Below are positions 1 through 5,204 of a stretch of 15,355 nt of DNA, piece by piece. The notes under the pieces are model-generated. The model searched no databases, was not told where the DNA came from, and saw only the letters and a list, made by a program, of their open reading frames with translations. Made by a program: the position numbers and the translations under genes. Origin of the DNA: Vulcanococcus sp. SFB_649D_100_25 (GTDB taxonomy: Bacteria > Cyanobacteriota > Cyanobacteriia > PCC-6307 > Cyanobiaceae); assembly GCA_030833825.1 (NCBI GenBank), contig JAURGL010000031.1, positions 1 through 15,355 on the forward strand, given 5' to 3'. Within the stretch, counting starts at the first letter, position 1. The number at the start of each line of letters is the position of its first letter.

Positions 1-28
1 GGCTTGACCTCATCAGTGGTGATCGTTG

Positions 29-440
29 CCCGGGTTATGCAGCCCGGGGGATCAACAATCGTGGGATTCGCAGTGGCGTATCGCTGTTGCGGCTACGGGG
101 TGATGTGCTCGCCACATCACCGAGTTCACTGTGGGTTTGACGCATATCGAGCGCACCTCCGTTGTGCGCACCGGCTCGGGTGATCCCTGGCCGGACTCTG
201 TTGGAGGCAGAGGTCGGGTTGGTTACCGGTCCTCCCCTCAACTTCAACGTACGCCGATCCTGCGCTCGATCGGGGACTGGAGGAGGTCCTATTCCCGTAC
301 CTGAAGCCACCAGCCAACACGATCAGCGTTTCTACTCATGACCCCCGTCAGGGGTGGCGTCATAACAGTGCCGGAAGCGGCATTTGCTGATTGCGATTGC
401 GCCGCGATCCACTGGGGGTGCTTCATGTCTGGCGCCCCCA
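29..440. other. gene-free, hairpin-dense region; possible structured RNA
   Basis: No convincing protein gene lies in 1-617. Instead this stretch is packed with inverted repeats: CCCGGG 29-34/43-48; a 9-bp perfect stem 99-107/113-121; GCGCAC 151-156 with GTGCGC 164-169; CCGG 171-174/191-194 enclosing GGG/CCC; CTCTG 196-200/CAGAG 208-212; a three-way junction built from GTACG 249-253/CGTAC 296-300, CCGATC 254-259/GATCGG 268-273 and GGAC 274-277/GTCC 286-289; ATGACCCCC/GGGG/GTCAT 338-363; TGCCG-GAAG-CGGCA 369-382; and GGGGGTGC 414-421/GCGCCCCC 432-439. I checked it by eye against RNase P RNA, tmRNA and SRP RNA signatures and saw none. An open frame at 3-140 (+) could be the tail of an upstream gene but I do not recognise it. 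GC-rich DNA forms hairpins easily, so an RNA gene is only an inference. Confidence 0.3.
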
Positions 441-456
441 CCCCAACCGTCGGCTC

Positions 457-499
457 AAAAAAAATCCCCCGACTTGATGGCCCAAGCCCAGGGACGGGG
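457..499 (-). terminator. possible Rho-independent terminator, minus strand
   Basis: Read on the minus strand, CCCCG (495-499) and CGGGG (467-471) can pair around an inner GGC-TTGG-GCC hairpin (488-479), followed by A and a run of eight T (464-457). The outer and inner stems are separated by unpaired bases, so the structure is imperfect. No convincing minus-strand gene lies just upstream of it, which leaves open what transcript it would end; an antisense or non-coding RNA is possible. Confidence 0.3.
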
Positions 500-617
500 T
501 CTTCGTCCGCCCTTTGGCGGCAACCTCACACTCCTCCAGCGTTGAGTACGTCGCAAAGCCCCATATGGGGACAAAGCAGGAGGAATCTGGCAGGCTTTCG
601 GGACCTGCAGATCGGTC

Positions 618-773
618 ATCCTTCTTCCATCAGATCTGGCCCAGCTCGCCAGATGCGCCTGGCAGAGGCAACAGCAATCCACCGCTGATCTGGATCGCGC
701 CAATCGCGAGTTCGCGACCCTGGCGATGTGGACGCGCATGGCTCAGGCAACAGGACAAGATTCGCGCCGCTGA
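618..773 (+). CDS. small unknown protein with no normal start codon
   Basis: A frame without ATG, GTG or TTG until codon 726 nevertheless reads like real protein from about 624 on: SDLAQLARCAWQRQQQ, then STADLDRANREFATLAMW and a short hydrophilic tail, rich in Ala, Gln and Arg and probably helical. It stops at 771-773, three bases before the ATG of the cytochrome b561-like gene, which suggests translational coupling. The frame is open back to 546, but the part before 624 looks non-coding. Either a rare start (ATC 618, CTT 624 or CTG 636) is used, the protein starts at ATG 726 and is only 15 residues, or the gene has lost its start by mutation. The start given here is arbitrary. Function unknown. 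Confidence 0.3.
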   Translation: MLLPSDLAQLARCAWQRQQQSTADLDRANREFATLAMWTRMAQATGQDSRR

Positions 774-776
774 AGG

Positions 777-1286
777 ATGTCCCAGCGAGCCCCCTATCAA
801 CCCTCCCTGTTGCGCTTACTCCATGGCGCCATGGTGTTGCTGGTGCCGCTTGCCTCCCTCAGTGGAGCTGCGGTGTTCTCCAATCACGATGGGCGCTGGT
901 GGCGGCTCCCCTTTCAGCTTCCCGGGGACTGGATCGACATCCACGGCACGGTTGGCGTGATCCTCTGGCCGTTGGCCCTGTTGTTCGCCGCCTATGCGCT
1001 GAGTTTCGGGAGGGCACGGCTGGCCCGAGCCGCCAACGCTGCAGCTCTGATGGGTCTTCTGTTGGCTGTGGTCAGCGGCAAACTGATGGAGGAAGACTGG
1101 CTGCGTGAAGGGCAGTTTGATCAACCCATCTACCACCTGCATCTGGTGGCCTGGATCCTGGTGACAGGGGCAGTGCTCTGGCACATCGTTGCCGTCCTCT
1201 CCCGAGGTGGCCTCCTCCTGGCCCGATCGATGTTCCGCCTCGAGACGCGCGACAACGATCGCCCGTGGCTCTTCATCAGGCGATGA
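777..1286 (+). CDS. cytochrome b561-like four-helix membrane protein
   Basis: This 169-residue protein has four hydrophobic helices (about 11-33, 54-77, 86-104, 121-144). Histidines sit in or beside them: H16, H56, H120, H122 and H136, a pattern expected of a di-heme b-type cytochrome of the bacterial b561 superfamily, which moves electrons between quinols and partners in the membrane. The heme-ligand assignment is inference from spacing. The only in-frame start is ATG 777, because a TGA lies at 771-773; GAAGG directly precedes the ATG, closer than an ideal Shine-Dalgarno. The C-terminal tail is Arg-rich and probably cytoplasmic. A secreted four-Cys protein follows 23 bp downstream, so the two may share a transcript. 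The electron donor and acceptor cannot be told from the sequence. Confidence 0.7.
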   Translation: MSQRAPYQPSLLRLLHGAMVLLVPLASLSGAAVFSNHDGRWWRLPFQLPGDWIDIHGTVGVILWPLALLFAAYALSFGRARLARAANAAALMGLLLAVVSGKLMEEDWLREGQFDQPIYHLHLVAWILVTGAVLWHIVAVLSRGGLLLARSMFRLETRDNDRPWLFIRR

Positions 1287-1309
1287 TGGGCTAGAGGATT
1301 CAGGTTCCC

Positions 1310-1714
1310 GTGACAGGTCGTCGACTCGGTTGTCTGTTGTCGTTGAGCATGGCCTGCAGCCCTGTTCTGGCTGCACCCTTCAGCTACGACCCGGTGTCAT
1401 TTGCGGGATACGCCAACCAGGTGTTCAAGAACAAGGGGGAGCCGATCTTCGTGCGGAACCTCTCCACCTGCATGCGCGAAGGAAAGGAGCGAACTGGATA
1501 CCGTTGCCTCGGGGGTGAACTCCTGCAGGATCTCCCTTCTCAAAAGGGCCGTAACTTCTGCAAACTCGATGCCCTCTGGTACGTGCCCCGCAGCAAAACG
1601 GTGCAGTACCGCAGCGGCAGCTGTGTGTTCAAAGCCGATCAACAGCGGATGATTGAAGGGGGCCAGCAACTTCTGCGCAAAGGGCTGGAGCAGCTTGAGA
1701 ACTACAGCAAATAA
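1310..1714 (+). CDS. secreted four-cysteine protein of unknown function
   Basis: Starts with GTG. Residues 1-21 form a signal peptide: two Arg, a Leu/Ser-rich core and an Ala-x-Ala-like site (PVLAA), so the product is probably exported to the periplasm or beyond. The mature part of about 113 residues has four cysteines (C54, C66, C84, C105), which could form two disulfides, and a basic C-terminal helix after C105. I do not recognise the family. It has no clear sequence likeness to the two four-Cys exported paralogues at 9169 and 12196, since the cysteine spacing differs. It lies 23 bp after the b561-like gene, and its last codons overlap the probable start of the next gene. Confidence 0.6.
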   Translation: MTGRRLGCLLSLSMACSPVLAAPFSYDPVSFAGYANQVFKNKGEPIFVRNLSTCMREGKERTGYRCLGGELLQDLPSQKGRNFCKLDALWYVPRSKTVQYRSGSCVFKADQQRMIEGGQQLLRKGLEQLENYSK

Positions 1715-1895
1715 GAAAGACTCTCGACGCCACCGGCATCTCCGCCTGATCTGGAAGGCCCTGACCTACCGCGTCATAGCGATTGCTTTCACGGCCTTGT
1801 TCACAGGGATCAGCAAGTCCCTGCAGATCCACATCGGCCTGACCCTGATCTATTACCTGTTTGATGTGCTCTGGGATCGCCCACACCGGCGCTGA
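1695..1895 (+). CDS. DUF2061-like small membrane protein
   Basis: About 66 residues. After a basic, hydrophilic N-terminus the motif WKALTYRVIAIAFTALFTG is followed by a second hydrophobic helix and an ending of YYLFDVLWDRP. This matches the DUF2061 pattern, in which a Lys-Ala-x-(S/T)-(W/Y)-R segment leads into two TM helices and a Leu-Tyr-Tyr-x-x-(D/H)-x-x-W end. Function of the family is unknown; it is a small inner-membrane protein. No ATG is available. I chose TTG 1695 because GGAG lies five bases before it, which makes a 20-bp overlap with the secreted protein gene; TTG 1653 would give 80 residues but a longer overlap. Confidence 0.6.
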   Translation: MRTTANKKDSRRHRHLRLIWKALTYRVIAIAFTALFTGISKSLQIHIGLTLIYYLFDVLWDRPHRR

Positions 1896-1904
1896 TCGGC
1901 CTGA

Positions 1905-2168
1905 TCAAAAAATCCCCAGGGTCTTCTTCTTGCAGTAGCCGGCCCCGATGTTCATCCAGCCCGACGGGCAGGGCTGCCCATTGGTGGGGGCCACCTGGTA
2001 GTTGATCGGCGAGACGCAGTGGGTGCCGAGGTCATTCACATATCCCAGGGGGCACTGGTCATAGCCCGGGAGCTTGGGGATGCGGGTCTGGGCTTGGGCA
2101 CCGATCGGGAGGCCCGCCGGCAGGAGCAGCAGAAGCAGACAAGAGGGGGCACGGCGATCCATGTCCAT
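1905..2168 (-). CDS. small secreted Cys/Pro protein, unknown function
   Basis: 87 residues. Residues 1-27 form a signal peptide, with an Arg pair followed by a poly-Leu core and ending GAQAQ. The mature part has four cysteines in CPLGY, THCVSP, QPCPSGW and AGYCKKK contexts; the first and third resemble each other (Cys-Pro-x-Gly-Tyr/Trp), suggesting a tiny disulfide-linked duplicated fold. I chose ATG 2168, which has AGGA a few bases upstream, over a second ATG six bases later. The frame is open upstream but the extra 39 residues do not look like protein and would hide the signal peptide. It ends nine bases from the convergent DUF2061-like gene and is the last of three minus-strand small genes. 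Confidence 0.6.
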   Translation of the reverse strand: MDMDRRAPSCLLLLLLPAGLPIGAQAQTRIPKLPGYDQCPLGYVNDLGTHCVSPINYQVAPTNGQPCPSGWMNIGAGYCKKKTLGIF

Positions 2169-2233
2169 GCGTCCTGCAAACAGGACCTCACTGTATGGAG
2201 GGGATCCCAAATGCCAACCTCTTGGCACAGGCC

Positions 2234-2437
2234 TCAACCGAAGCTGAACCAATCCAGCCTCTGCTGTTGATTGGTGGGATCGCACTGGACCAATTCCACC
2301 CCCTTCACCGTTCCGTCGCTGCGATACCAGGGGTCAGCGCAGATGCTTCGAAAAGCCTCACGGGCCTCCTCCAGGGTGTCGAACGCCCCTGCGTTGACAA
2401 CCCCCCAGGCGTCATGGGTGAGGAGCTTGAAGGTCAT
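2234..2437 (-). CDS. small conserved-looking protein, unknown function
   Basis: 67 residues, soluble, no signal peptide. It opens with a short strand (TFKLLTHDAWGVV), then a helix (FDTLEEAREAFRSI), then ADPWYRSDGTVKGVELVQ, so a beta-alpha-beta-like micro-domain is likely. I took ATG 2437; GTG 2455 in frame would add MHRCPF and has no better ribosome site. Its first 26 bases overlap the end of the upstream small membrane gene (2412-2570), and the secreted gene at 2168 follows 65 bp downstream, so the three may be one operon. Function unknown. Confidence 0.55.
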   Translation of the reverse strand: MTFKLLTHDAWGVVNAGAFDTLEEAREAFRSICADPWYRSDGTVKGVELVQCDPTNQQQRLDWFSFG

Positions 2438-2570
2438 GAAAGGACAGCGGTGCACGGATCAGGCTGATGGTGCCGTGATACATCCGGCCCATCAGGGTCA
2501 AGTGGGCACCGGCTCGAACCAGCGAGAGCACCGCCAGACCAATGCAGAGAGGACAGTGCCACAGGCTCAT
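2412..2570 (-). CDS. small membrane protein, unknown function
   Basis: A 52-residue frame starting at ATG 2570: SLWHCPLCIGLAVLSLVRAG begins with a Cys-Pro-x-Cys motif and runs into one hydrophobic helix of about 12-14 residues, followed by HLTLMGRMYHG and a mixed tail. The CPxC pair might bind metal or form a disulfide near the membrane face, but this is speculation. It overlaps the next minus gene by 26 bp. There is no Shine-Dalgarno, and the frame stays open upstream opposite the helix-hairpin-helix gene, where it is only a shadow. Moderately likely to be real. Confidence 0.4.
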   Translation of the reverse strand: MSLWHCPLCIGLAVLSLVRAGAHLTLMGRMYHGTISLIRAPLSFHDLQAPHP

Positions 2571-2627
2571 GATTGCTGCGCATGCCTCGCTACAACCAGA
2601 ACCGTAGAAGGGATCTAACTTTCCAGG

Positions 2628-3311
2628 ATGTTGTGGCAACACATCCGTTACTGGATCACCCAGATCAGCAGCAGCTCGCAGCCTGCTGTGGAACAAGGGT
2701 GTGACTTGCCTGAGGCCATCAGCCCTGAGCGCCCTGTTGCTGAGGTCATCAGCTTCTGGCGCTATCACGCTGCACTCAGCGTGTACACACCGCTGTCCCA
2801 TCTCCACAAGGACGGGCAGGAACGCAGACACAATCCAGCCAACCTCCAGCTCGTTAGCAACCCGGACCAGAGCCATGGAGCCTGGATTGCCTACCGGGCC
2901 GATGGATTCATCGCATTCAGTGAACTCAGCCAAGGGCAGATCGACAACCTGATCGCCGAGGCAGGGGCAGAGCGGGAGCAGAAACTGCGCTTCCTGATCC
3001 GGTTCCGCGAGATCTTTGAGAGCAAGGTCCTGCACGTCGACCAAAAGTTGATGCAGATCTATGCCCTTGCTGACAAGCCTGAATTTGCCAAGCCATGGCA
3101 AAGCGTCCAGGCAAACAACTTCCCTGACAACGTCTTCATCGCCGATCTCACCAAGATCAAAGGGATCGGTAGCCAAAAGGCTCTGCTCCTTTGGACAGCA
3201 GGCCTAAGGACACCCGCGATGGTCCAAGCCGCCTCGGATCAGGATCTCCTGGCAATCCGCGGCATTGGTCCGAAACTCATCACCCGAATCCGCGCCCAGA
3301 CGGCGGCCTGA
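2628..3311 (+). CDS. helix-hairpin-helix domain protein
   Basis: 227 residues. The last 60 carry two helix-hairpin-helix motifs in tandem, LTKIKGIGSQKALLLW and LLAIRGIGPKLITRIR, each with the Gly-Ile-Gly turn that contacts the DNA backbone in an HhH2 pair. The first 165 residues are a mostly helical domain I do not recognise, with WRYHAALSVYTPLSHLHKDG and a charged stretch from about 113 to 145. A role in DNA binding or repair is an inference from the HhH pair alone; no nuclease or ligase motif is visible. ATG 2628 is the first start after a TAA at 2616-2618. The gene ends one base before the stop of the convergent small gene at 3313. Confidence 0.65.
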   Translation: MLWQHIRYWITQISSSSQPAVEQGCDLPEAISPERPVAEVISFWRYHAALSVYTPLSHLHKDGQERRHNPANLQLVSNPDQSHGAWIAYRADGFIAFSELSQGQIDNLIAEAGAEREQKLRFLIRFREIFESKVLHVDQKLMQIYALADKPEFAKPWQSVQANNFPDNVFIADLTKIKGIGSQKALLLWTAGLRTPAMVQAASDQDLLAIRGIGPKLITRIRAQTAA

Positions 3312-3312
3312 A

Positions 3313-3504
3313 TCAGCCGACCAGCGAGCGACCACCCCGTTTCCAGGGGCGGATGATGGCCGCCTTCAACTCCTTGGATTGCTGCTTGGTCGGCATACGC
3401 CTTTGCTCGAGAAAAAGACCATCGTTCAACACAACACGCAATCCGATCACAGCCAACAAGGCGAAGGACTTCACTCGACGCAGGAACTCTCGGCCGGTTA
3501 TCAC
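3313..3504 (-). CDS. small basic protein, unknown function
   Basis: 63 residues from GTG 3504: a hydrophobic stretch near residues 12-27 (KSFALLAVIGLRVVLNDG), then a strongly basic half with MPTKQQSKELKAAI and a WKRGGR ending. Codon use is typical of its neighbours. GTG 3474 would give a 53-residue version beginning at the hydrophobic stretch. It converges on the HhH gene with a single base between stops and is divergent from the gene at 3636, sharing the intergenic region with two inverted repeats. Function unknown; it may be a membrane-anchored basic peptide. Confidence 0.4.
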   Translation of the reverse strand: MITGREFLRRVKSFALLAVIGLRVVLNDGLFLEQRRMPTKQQSKELKAAIIRPWKRGGRSLVG

Positions 3505-3557
3505 GCAGGCCCCAAGCCACTGATGTAGCGCTCACGACTGTTGCGACAACAAGAAAC

Positions 3558-3579
3558 GTGTCTTTGTGCCGCAAGACAC
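3558..3579. repeat. 7-bp perfect inverted repeat
   Basis: GTGTCTT (3558-3564) and AAGACAC (3573-3579) flank TGTGCCGC. It sits in the 131-bp divergent gap between the small minus gene (start 3504) and the gene at 3636, together with the palindrome at 3597-3612. It could be an operator half or an RNA hairpin in a leader. Confidence 0.4.
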
Positions 3580-3596
3580 AGTTAGAGGTCTCAGCG

Positions 3597-3612
3597 GTTC
3601 AAGAGCTTGAAC
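3597..3612. promoter_or_regulatory. operator-like palindrome GTTCAAG-AG-CTTGAAC
   Basis: Two perfect 7-bp arms with a 2-bp centre, giving a 16-bp near-palindrome that ends 23 bases before ATG 3636. Size, symmetry and position suit a dimeric repressor site for the gene at 3636. The regulator cannot be named. The frame of the gene is open through this site, so a longer protein cannot be excluded, but the symmetry argues that the region is regulatory. Confidence 0.4.
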
Positions 3613-3635
3613 AGAGCACCAAGTCGAACGCGGGG

Positions 3636-3908
3636 ATGCCCACCTCTTTCAGTAATCCATGCCTCGTGCGCTTCAGCGATCCGCAGGCGCCTTACCGCGG
3701 AGCATGGGTCTTCTACAGCGCCAGTCATCTCGGCGCTTACGCCGCCTGCCATGAGCTGTTGGACCAGGGCCAACCGATGCGGGTGATTGAGCAGCGGGAC
3801 CTGCAGAACCTGATGGATGCACGCCGCTTCAGCCAACACCTGATCCTGCATGGCTGGTCTCCGCAAATCATCAACTCGGAGCAGGGCTATCGACTGATTG
3901 GGGCCTGA
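3636..3908 (+). CDS. small soluble protein, unknown function
   Basis: 90 residues. A strand-rich start, CLVRFSDPQAPYRGAWVFYS, leads into a helix (ASHLGAYAACHELLDQGQ), then RVIEQRDLQNLMDARRFSQHLILHGW and a short end. No signal peptide or TM helix. I chose ATG 3636, preceded by GGGG, because the in-frame extension back to 3558 is low-complexity and runs through two inverted repeats. The gene at 3956 follows 47 bp downstream but probably has its own promoter. Family not recognised. Confidence 0.6.
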   Translation: MPTSFSNPCLVRFSDPQAPYRGAWVFYSASHLGAYAACHELLDQGQPMRVIEQRDLQNLMDARRFSQHLILHGWSPQIINSEQGYRLIGA

Positions 3909-3955
3909 ACGCGAACGGCACACCCTCCCTAGGGTTGGGGTGAACAGGCCAGATC

Positions 3956-4216
3956 ATGGGGATCCGCAAACAGCTGCTCGCCCTGCTCTTTGGGGTGGAT
4001 GTCGCCTTGATCGAGAAGCTCGAGCGCAAGCTGGCGAAGCAAGCCGCCAAGGGGGGCGAAGGAAGCAAGCGGAGCAAGAAGAGCAAAAAGAAGAAGAGCA
4101 AAAAAGGCCACCCCCCCAGCGCAAGCCCCCTGCCCGCCACGACGCCGGAAGCGGAGGCGGCCCGAATCCAGGCCCGAAACGCCTCAAAGGAGAGCGACAA
4201 AAAAGGCGCCCCCTAG
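3956..4216 (+). CDS. Lys-rich tailed small protein
   Basis: 86 residues. An amphipathic start, GIRKQLLALLFGVDVALIEK, looks able to sit at a membrane or pack on a partner. It is followed by a strongly basic run around 37-51 with about nine Lys, then a Pro/Ala linker and a charged end. Such a tail could bind nucleic acid, polyphosphate or acidic lipid; which one cannot be read from the sequence. Upstream, TAGGGT (3930-3935) resembles a -10 box 20 bases before the ATG, like elements found at 4946-5004. It converges on the micro-gene at 4243 with 26 bp between stops. Family not recognised. Confidence 0.5.
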   Translation: MGIRKQLLALLFGVDVALIEKLERKLAKQAAKGGEGSKRSKKSKKKKSKKGHPPSASPLPATTPEAEAARIQARNASKESDKKGAP

Positions 4217-4242
4217 GGGACGCCGATCGAGCCTGGACGCGA

Positions 4243-4344
4243 TCAGAAGATCGGAGCCCAGGCCTTTTTCACACTGGCGAGCTGAGCCTGTTGCAGGCGC
4301 TGGGCCTTCAGGATCTGCGCGCGGATGAGGGCGAGGGTGTTCAT
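4243..4344 (-). CDS. 33-residue helical peptide
   Basis: A micro-gene of 33 residues: MNTLALIRAQILKAQRLQQA continues into QLASVKKAWAPIF. It is almost certainly one amphipathic helix with Leu/Ile/Ala on one face and Arg/Lys/Gln on the other, ending in a hydrophobic WAPIF. GAGG lies eight bases before ATG 4344, a good ribosome site, and the in-frame extension upstream (to 4428) looks non-coding. Function unknown; it could be a subunit-like accessory peptide or a membrane-surface peptide. Confidence 0.45.
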   Translation of the reverse strand: MNTLALIRAQILKAQRLQQAQLASVKKAWAPIF

Positions 4345-4446
4345 GGCATGCGCCTCGAGCTGGCAGCCCCGTTCCCTGCTGCCAAGGCATGCATCCCCGA
4401 AGGGACGAACGTGTTTAAAGCGTAACAACCGCTACAAGCAGAAGTT

Positions 4447-4460
4447 GTATCGTGCTGTAC
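4447..4460. promoter_or_regulatory. GTA-N8-TAC, NtcA-like site
   Basis: A perfect match to the core NtcA consensus, the nitrogen regulator of cyanobacteria, lying 12 bp upstream of a perfect -35 hexamer. Its centre would be near -56 relative to the predicted start of transcription, not the usual -41. A site of this degeneracy is expected several times by chance in 15 kb, so it counts only because of its place. Confidence 0.2.
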
Positions 4461-4472
4461 CGCTACCCGTCA

Positions 4473-4502
4473 TTGACAGCAGGGCGGCAGCAGGGCCATA
4501 AC
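4473..4502 (+). promoter_or_regulatory. sigma-70-type promoter of the 4636 micro-gene
   Basis: TTGACA (4473-4478, perfect -35), an 18-bp spacer, and CATAAC (4497-4502, four of six matches to TATAAT). Transcription would begin near 4509 and give a leader of about 127 bases with a strong hairpin before the ATG at 4636. Confidence 0.5.
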
Positions 4503-4538
4503 CGAAGCGGATGCGGCCGAGAAGACACCGCGATCCCA

Positions 4539-4562
4539 TTGGGGGCTGGCCATAGCCCCCAA
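4539..4562 (+). repeat. 9-bp perfect hairpin in leader
   Basis: TTGGGGGCT (4539-4547) and AGCCCCCAA (4554-4562) flank GGCCAT. It lies about 30 bases after the predicted transcription start and 73 bases before the ATG at 4636. There is no U-run after it on either strand, so it is not a simple terminator; a 5' stabilising or regulatory hairpin, or part of a small RNA, is possible. Confidence 0.45.
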
Positions 4563-4635
4563 CCCTTTCGGGGACGACCGACTCAACACTGGCAGTCGCC
4601 CCGCTAGAAGGACGGCTGGAGAGACAAGGGGGCCC

Positions 4636-4734
4636 ATGGAACATGCACTGATCGCCTTCCTGGCCATCGGGGCAGCGGTGCTCACGCTGGGGGCATGGAT
4701 GCTCTCCAGCTTCAGCGCCCAAGACGCCGACTAG
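4636..4734 (+). CDS. 32-residue single-TM peptide
   Basis: MEHALIAFLAIGAAVLTLGA begins a 32-residue peptide that is one clear TM helix (about residues 4-25) with a short acidic end (SAQDAD). Size and shape recall the tiny subunits of photosystems, cytochrome b6f or NDH complexes, but I cannot match it to a named one. AAGGGGG lies three bases before the ATG, a strong ribosome site, and the promoter and hairpin leader upstream support a real gene. Its TAG shares the tetramer CTAG with the TAG of the convergent gene at 4731. Confidence 0.55.
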   Translation: MEHALIAFLAIGAAVLTLGAWMLSSFSAQDAD

Positions 4735-4922
4735 AGCTCCCCAGGAGCGGGGGGCCGCCCCGACTTCGCCAGGTCCACCAGGGCGGCATCAACGGCGGCG
4801 CACTGACAACCCGGATAGGCCTGCCTCGCCCAATCAAGGGCCTGCTGGCGGGACTCCGCCTCCACAGAACGGGTCTCCGAACGATCAGGCCCGGAGCAAT
4901 ACACCTGATAGCGCCGCAGCAT
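4731..4922 (-). CDS. small YP-motif protein, paralogue of 5862-6059
   Basis: 63 residues, soluble. It aligns without gaps to the protein at 5862: V7, Gly-Pro 11-12, V20, A22, Arg-Gln 25-26, A28, A32, Tyr-Pro 36-37 and A42 are the same in both. A strand (RRYQVYCSGP), a helix (SRQQALDWARQAY) and a short second strand suggest a beta-alpha-beta unit. I chose ATG 4922, preceded by AGGGCGAG; GTG 4946 would add eight residues and run into a promoter-like element. The C-terminal third (AKSGRPPAPGEL) differs from the paralogue. Function unknown. Confidence 0.6.
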   Translation of the reverse strand: MLRRYQVYCSGPDRSETRSVEAESRQQALDWARQAYPGCQCAAVDAALVDLAKSGRPPAPGEL

Positions 4923-4945
4923 GACTCGCCCTGTGCACCAAACCA

Positions 4946-5004
4946 ATCCCTAGCCACGAAATCGAGCCGGCAAGCATCCGAGGCGCAATTCCGTAGCTAG
5001 GGAT
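4946..5004. promoter_or_regulatory. mirrored promoter-like elements between divergent micro-genes
   Basis: ATCCCTAGC (4946-4954) and GCTAGGGAT (4996-5004) are perfect inverted copies; extended to 15 bases they agree at 13. Each reads GCTAGGGAT toward its own gene, 24 bases before ATG 4922 and 20 bases before ATG 5024. TAGGGA/T would be a weak -10 box, and both -35 regions would then fall on the same bases near 4972-4978. The layout suggests two back-to-back promoters or a shared two-half operator. Confidence 0.4.
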
Positions 5005-5023
5005 GGGGACCACCCCCTCGAGC

Positions 5024-5158
5024 ATGCCCCTCCTCAGCGGACCACTGGAACTGATCTGGGGAATGGCCGGGCTGATGAAAGCCCTGCTGCTGGATCCGGC
5101 CGCCCGCAGTGAGGAGCAGCCCGAGCCGCCGTCAGCGCCACCAGACCAAGCCCCATAG
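5024..5158 (+). CDS. 44-residue peptide, unknown function
   Basis: Begins with MPLLSGPLELIWGMAGLMKA, an amphipathic or weakly hydrophobic helix, followed by LLLDPAAR and a Pro/Glu-rich acidic tail. ATG 5003 in frame would add seven residues, but it falls inside the mirrored promoter-like element, so ATG 5024 is preferred. No clear ribosome site. Only the codon use and the mirrored promoter support it. It ends just before the HLR1 element of the light-stress operon. Confidence 0.35.
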   Translation: MPLLSGPLELIWGMAGLMKALLLDPAARSEEQPEPPSAPPDQAP

Positions 5159-5162
5159 GACC

Positions 5163-5180
5163 GTTACATCCTGTTACAGT
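5163..5180 (+). promoter_or_regulatory. HLR1-like element (RpaB site) of the HLIP operon
   Basis: GTTACATCCTGTTACAGT fits the cyanobacterial HLR1 consensus, a (G/T)TTACA direct repeat with the copies one helical turn (10 bp) apart, at 14 of its 16 fixed positions. HLR1 is bound by the response regulator RpaB, which holds high-light genes off in low light. The second half, TACAGT (5175-5180), can serve as a TAnnnT -10 box, so RpaB would cover the promoter. The start would be near 5187, about 18 bases before ATG 5205. Confidence 0.6.
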
Positions 5181-5204
5181 CGCCTCAGGTTTGGAAACAG
5201 GGCC

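Noticed and set aside
51..75. Frame reading T-I-V-G-F, like the tmRNA tag N-I-V-x-F of cyanobacteria
   Set aside because: The frame does not go on to an Ala-Ala stop and no tRNA-like domain is seen.
35..320. Two minus-strand frames in the hairpin-dense region
   Set aside because: Arg/Pro/Ser-rich translations without structure, and the region is full of inverted repeats on both strands.
525..545. CCTCACACTCCTCC, similar to the Yfr1 core
   Set aside because: The order of bases differs from ACTCCTCACAC and no terminator stem follows; the true Yfr1 is at 13256-13318.
816..1376. A 186-codon minus-strand frame opposite the b561-like gene
   Set aside because: Translation is Gln/Pro/His-rich without any recognisable fold, while the plus strand gives a coherent four-helix protein.
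2507..2521. GGTTCGAGCC on the minus strand, like a tRNA T-loop
   Set aside because: The flanking bases do not form a T-stem and no acceptor or anticodon arm is present.
2571..3176. Upstream part of a 254-codon minus-strand frame
   Set aside because: Antisense shadow of the helix-hairpin-helix gene; only its last 52 codons (2412-2570) lie outside that gene and are reported as a possible small gene.
5069..5084. GGGCTGATGAAAGCCC, with a hammerhead-like CTGATGA
   Set aside because: It is a simple 5-bp hairpin inside a small frame; the other conserved hammerhead core (GAAA between stems, cleavage site) is missing.
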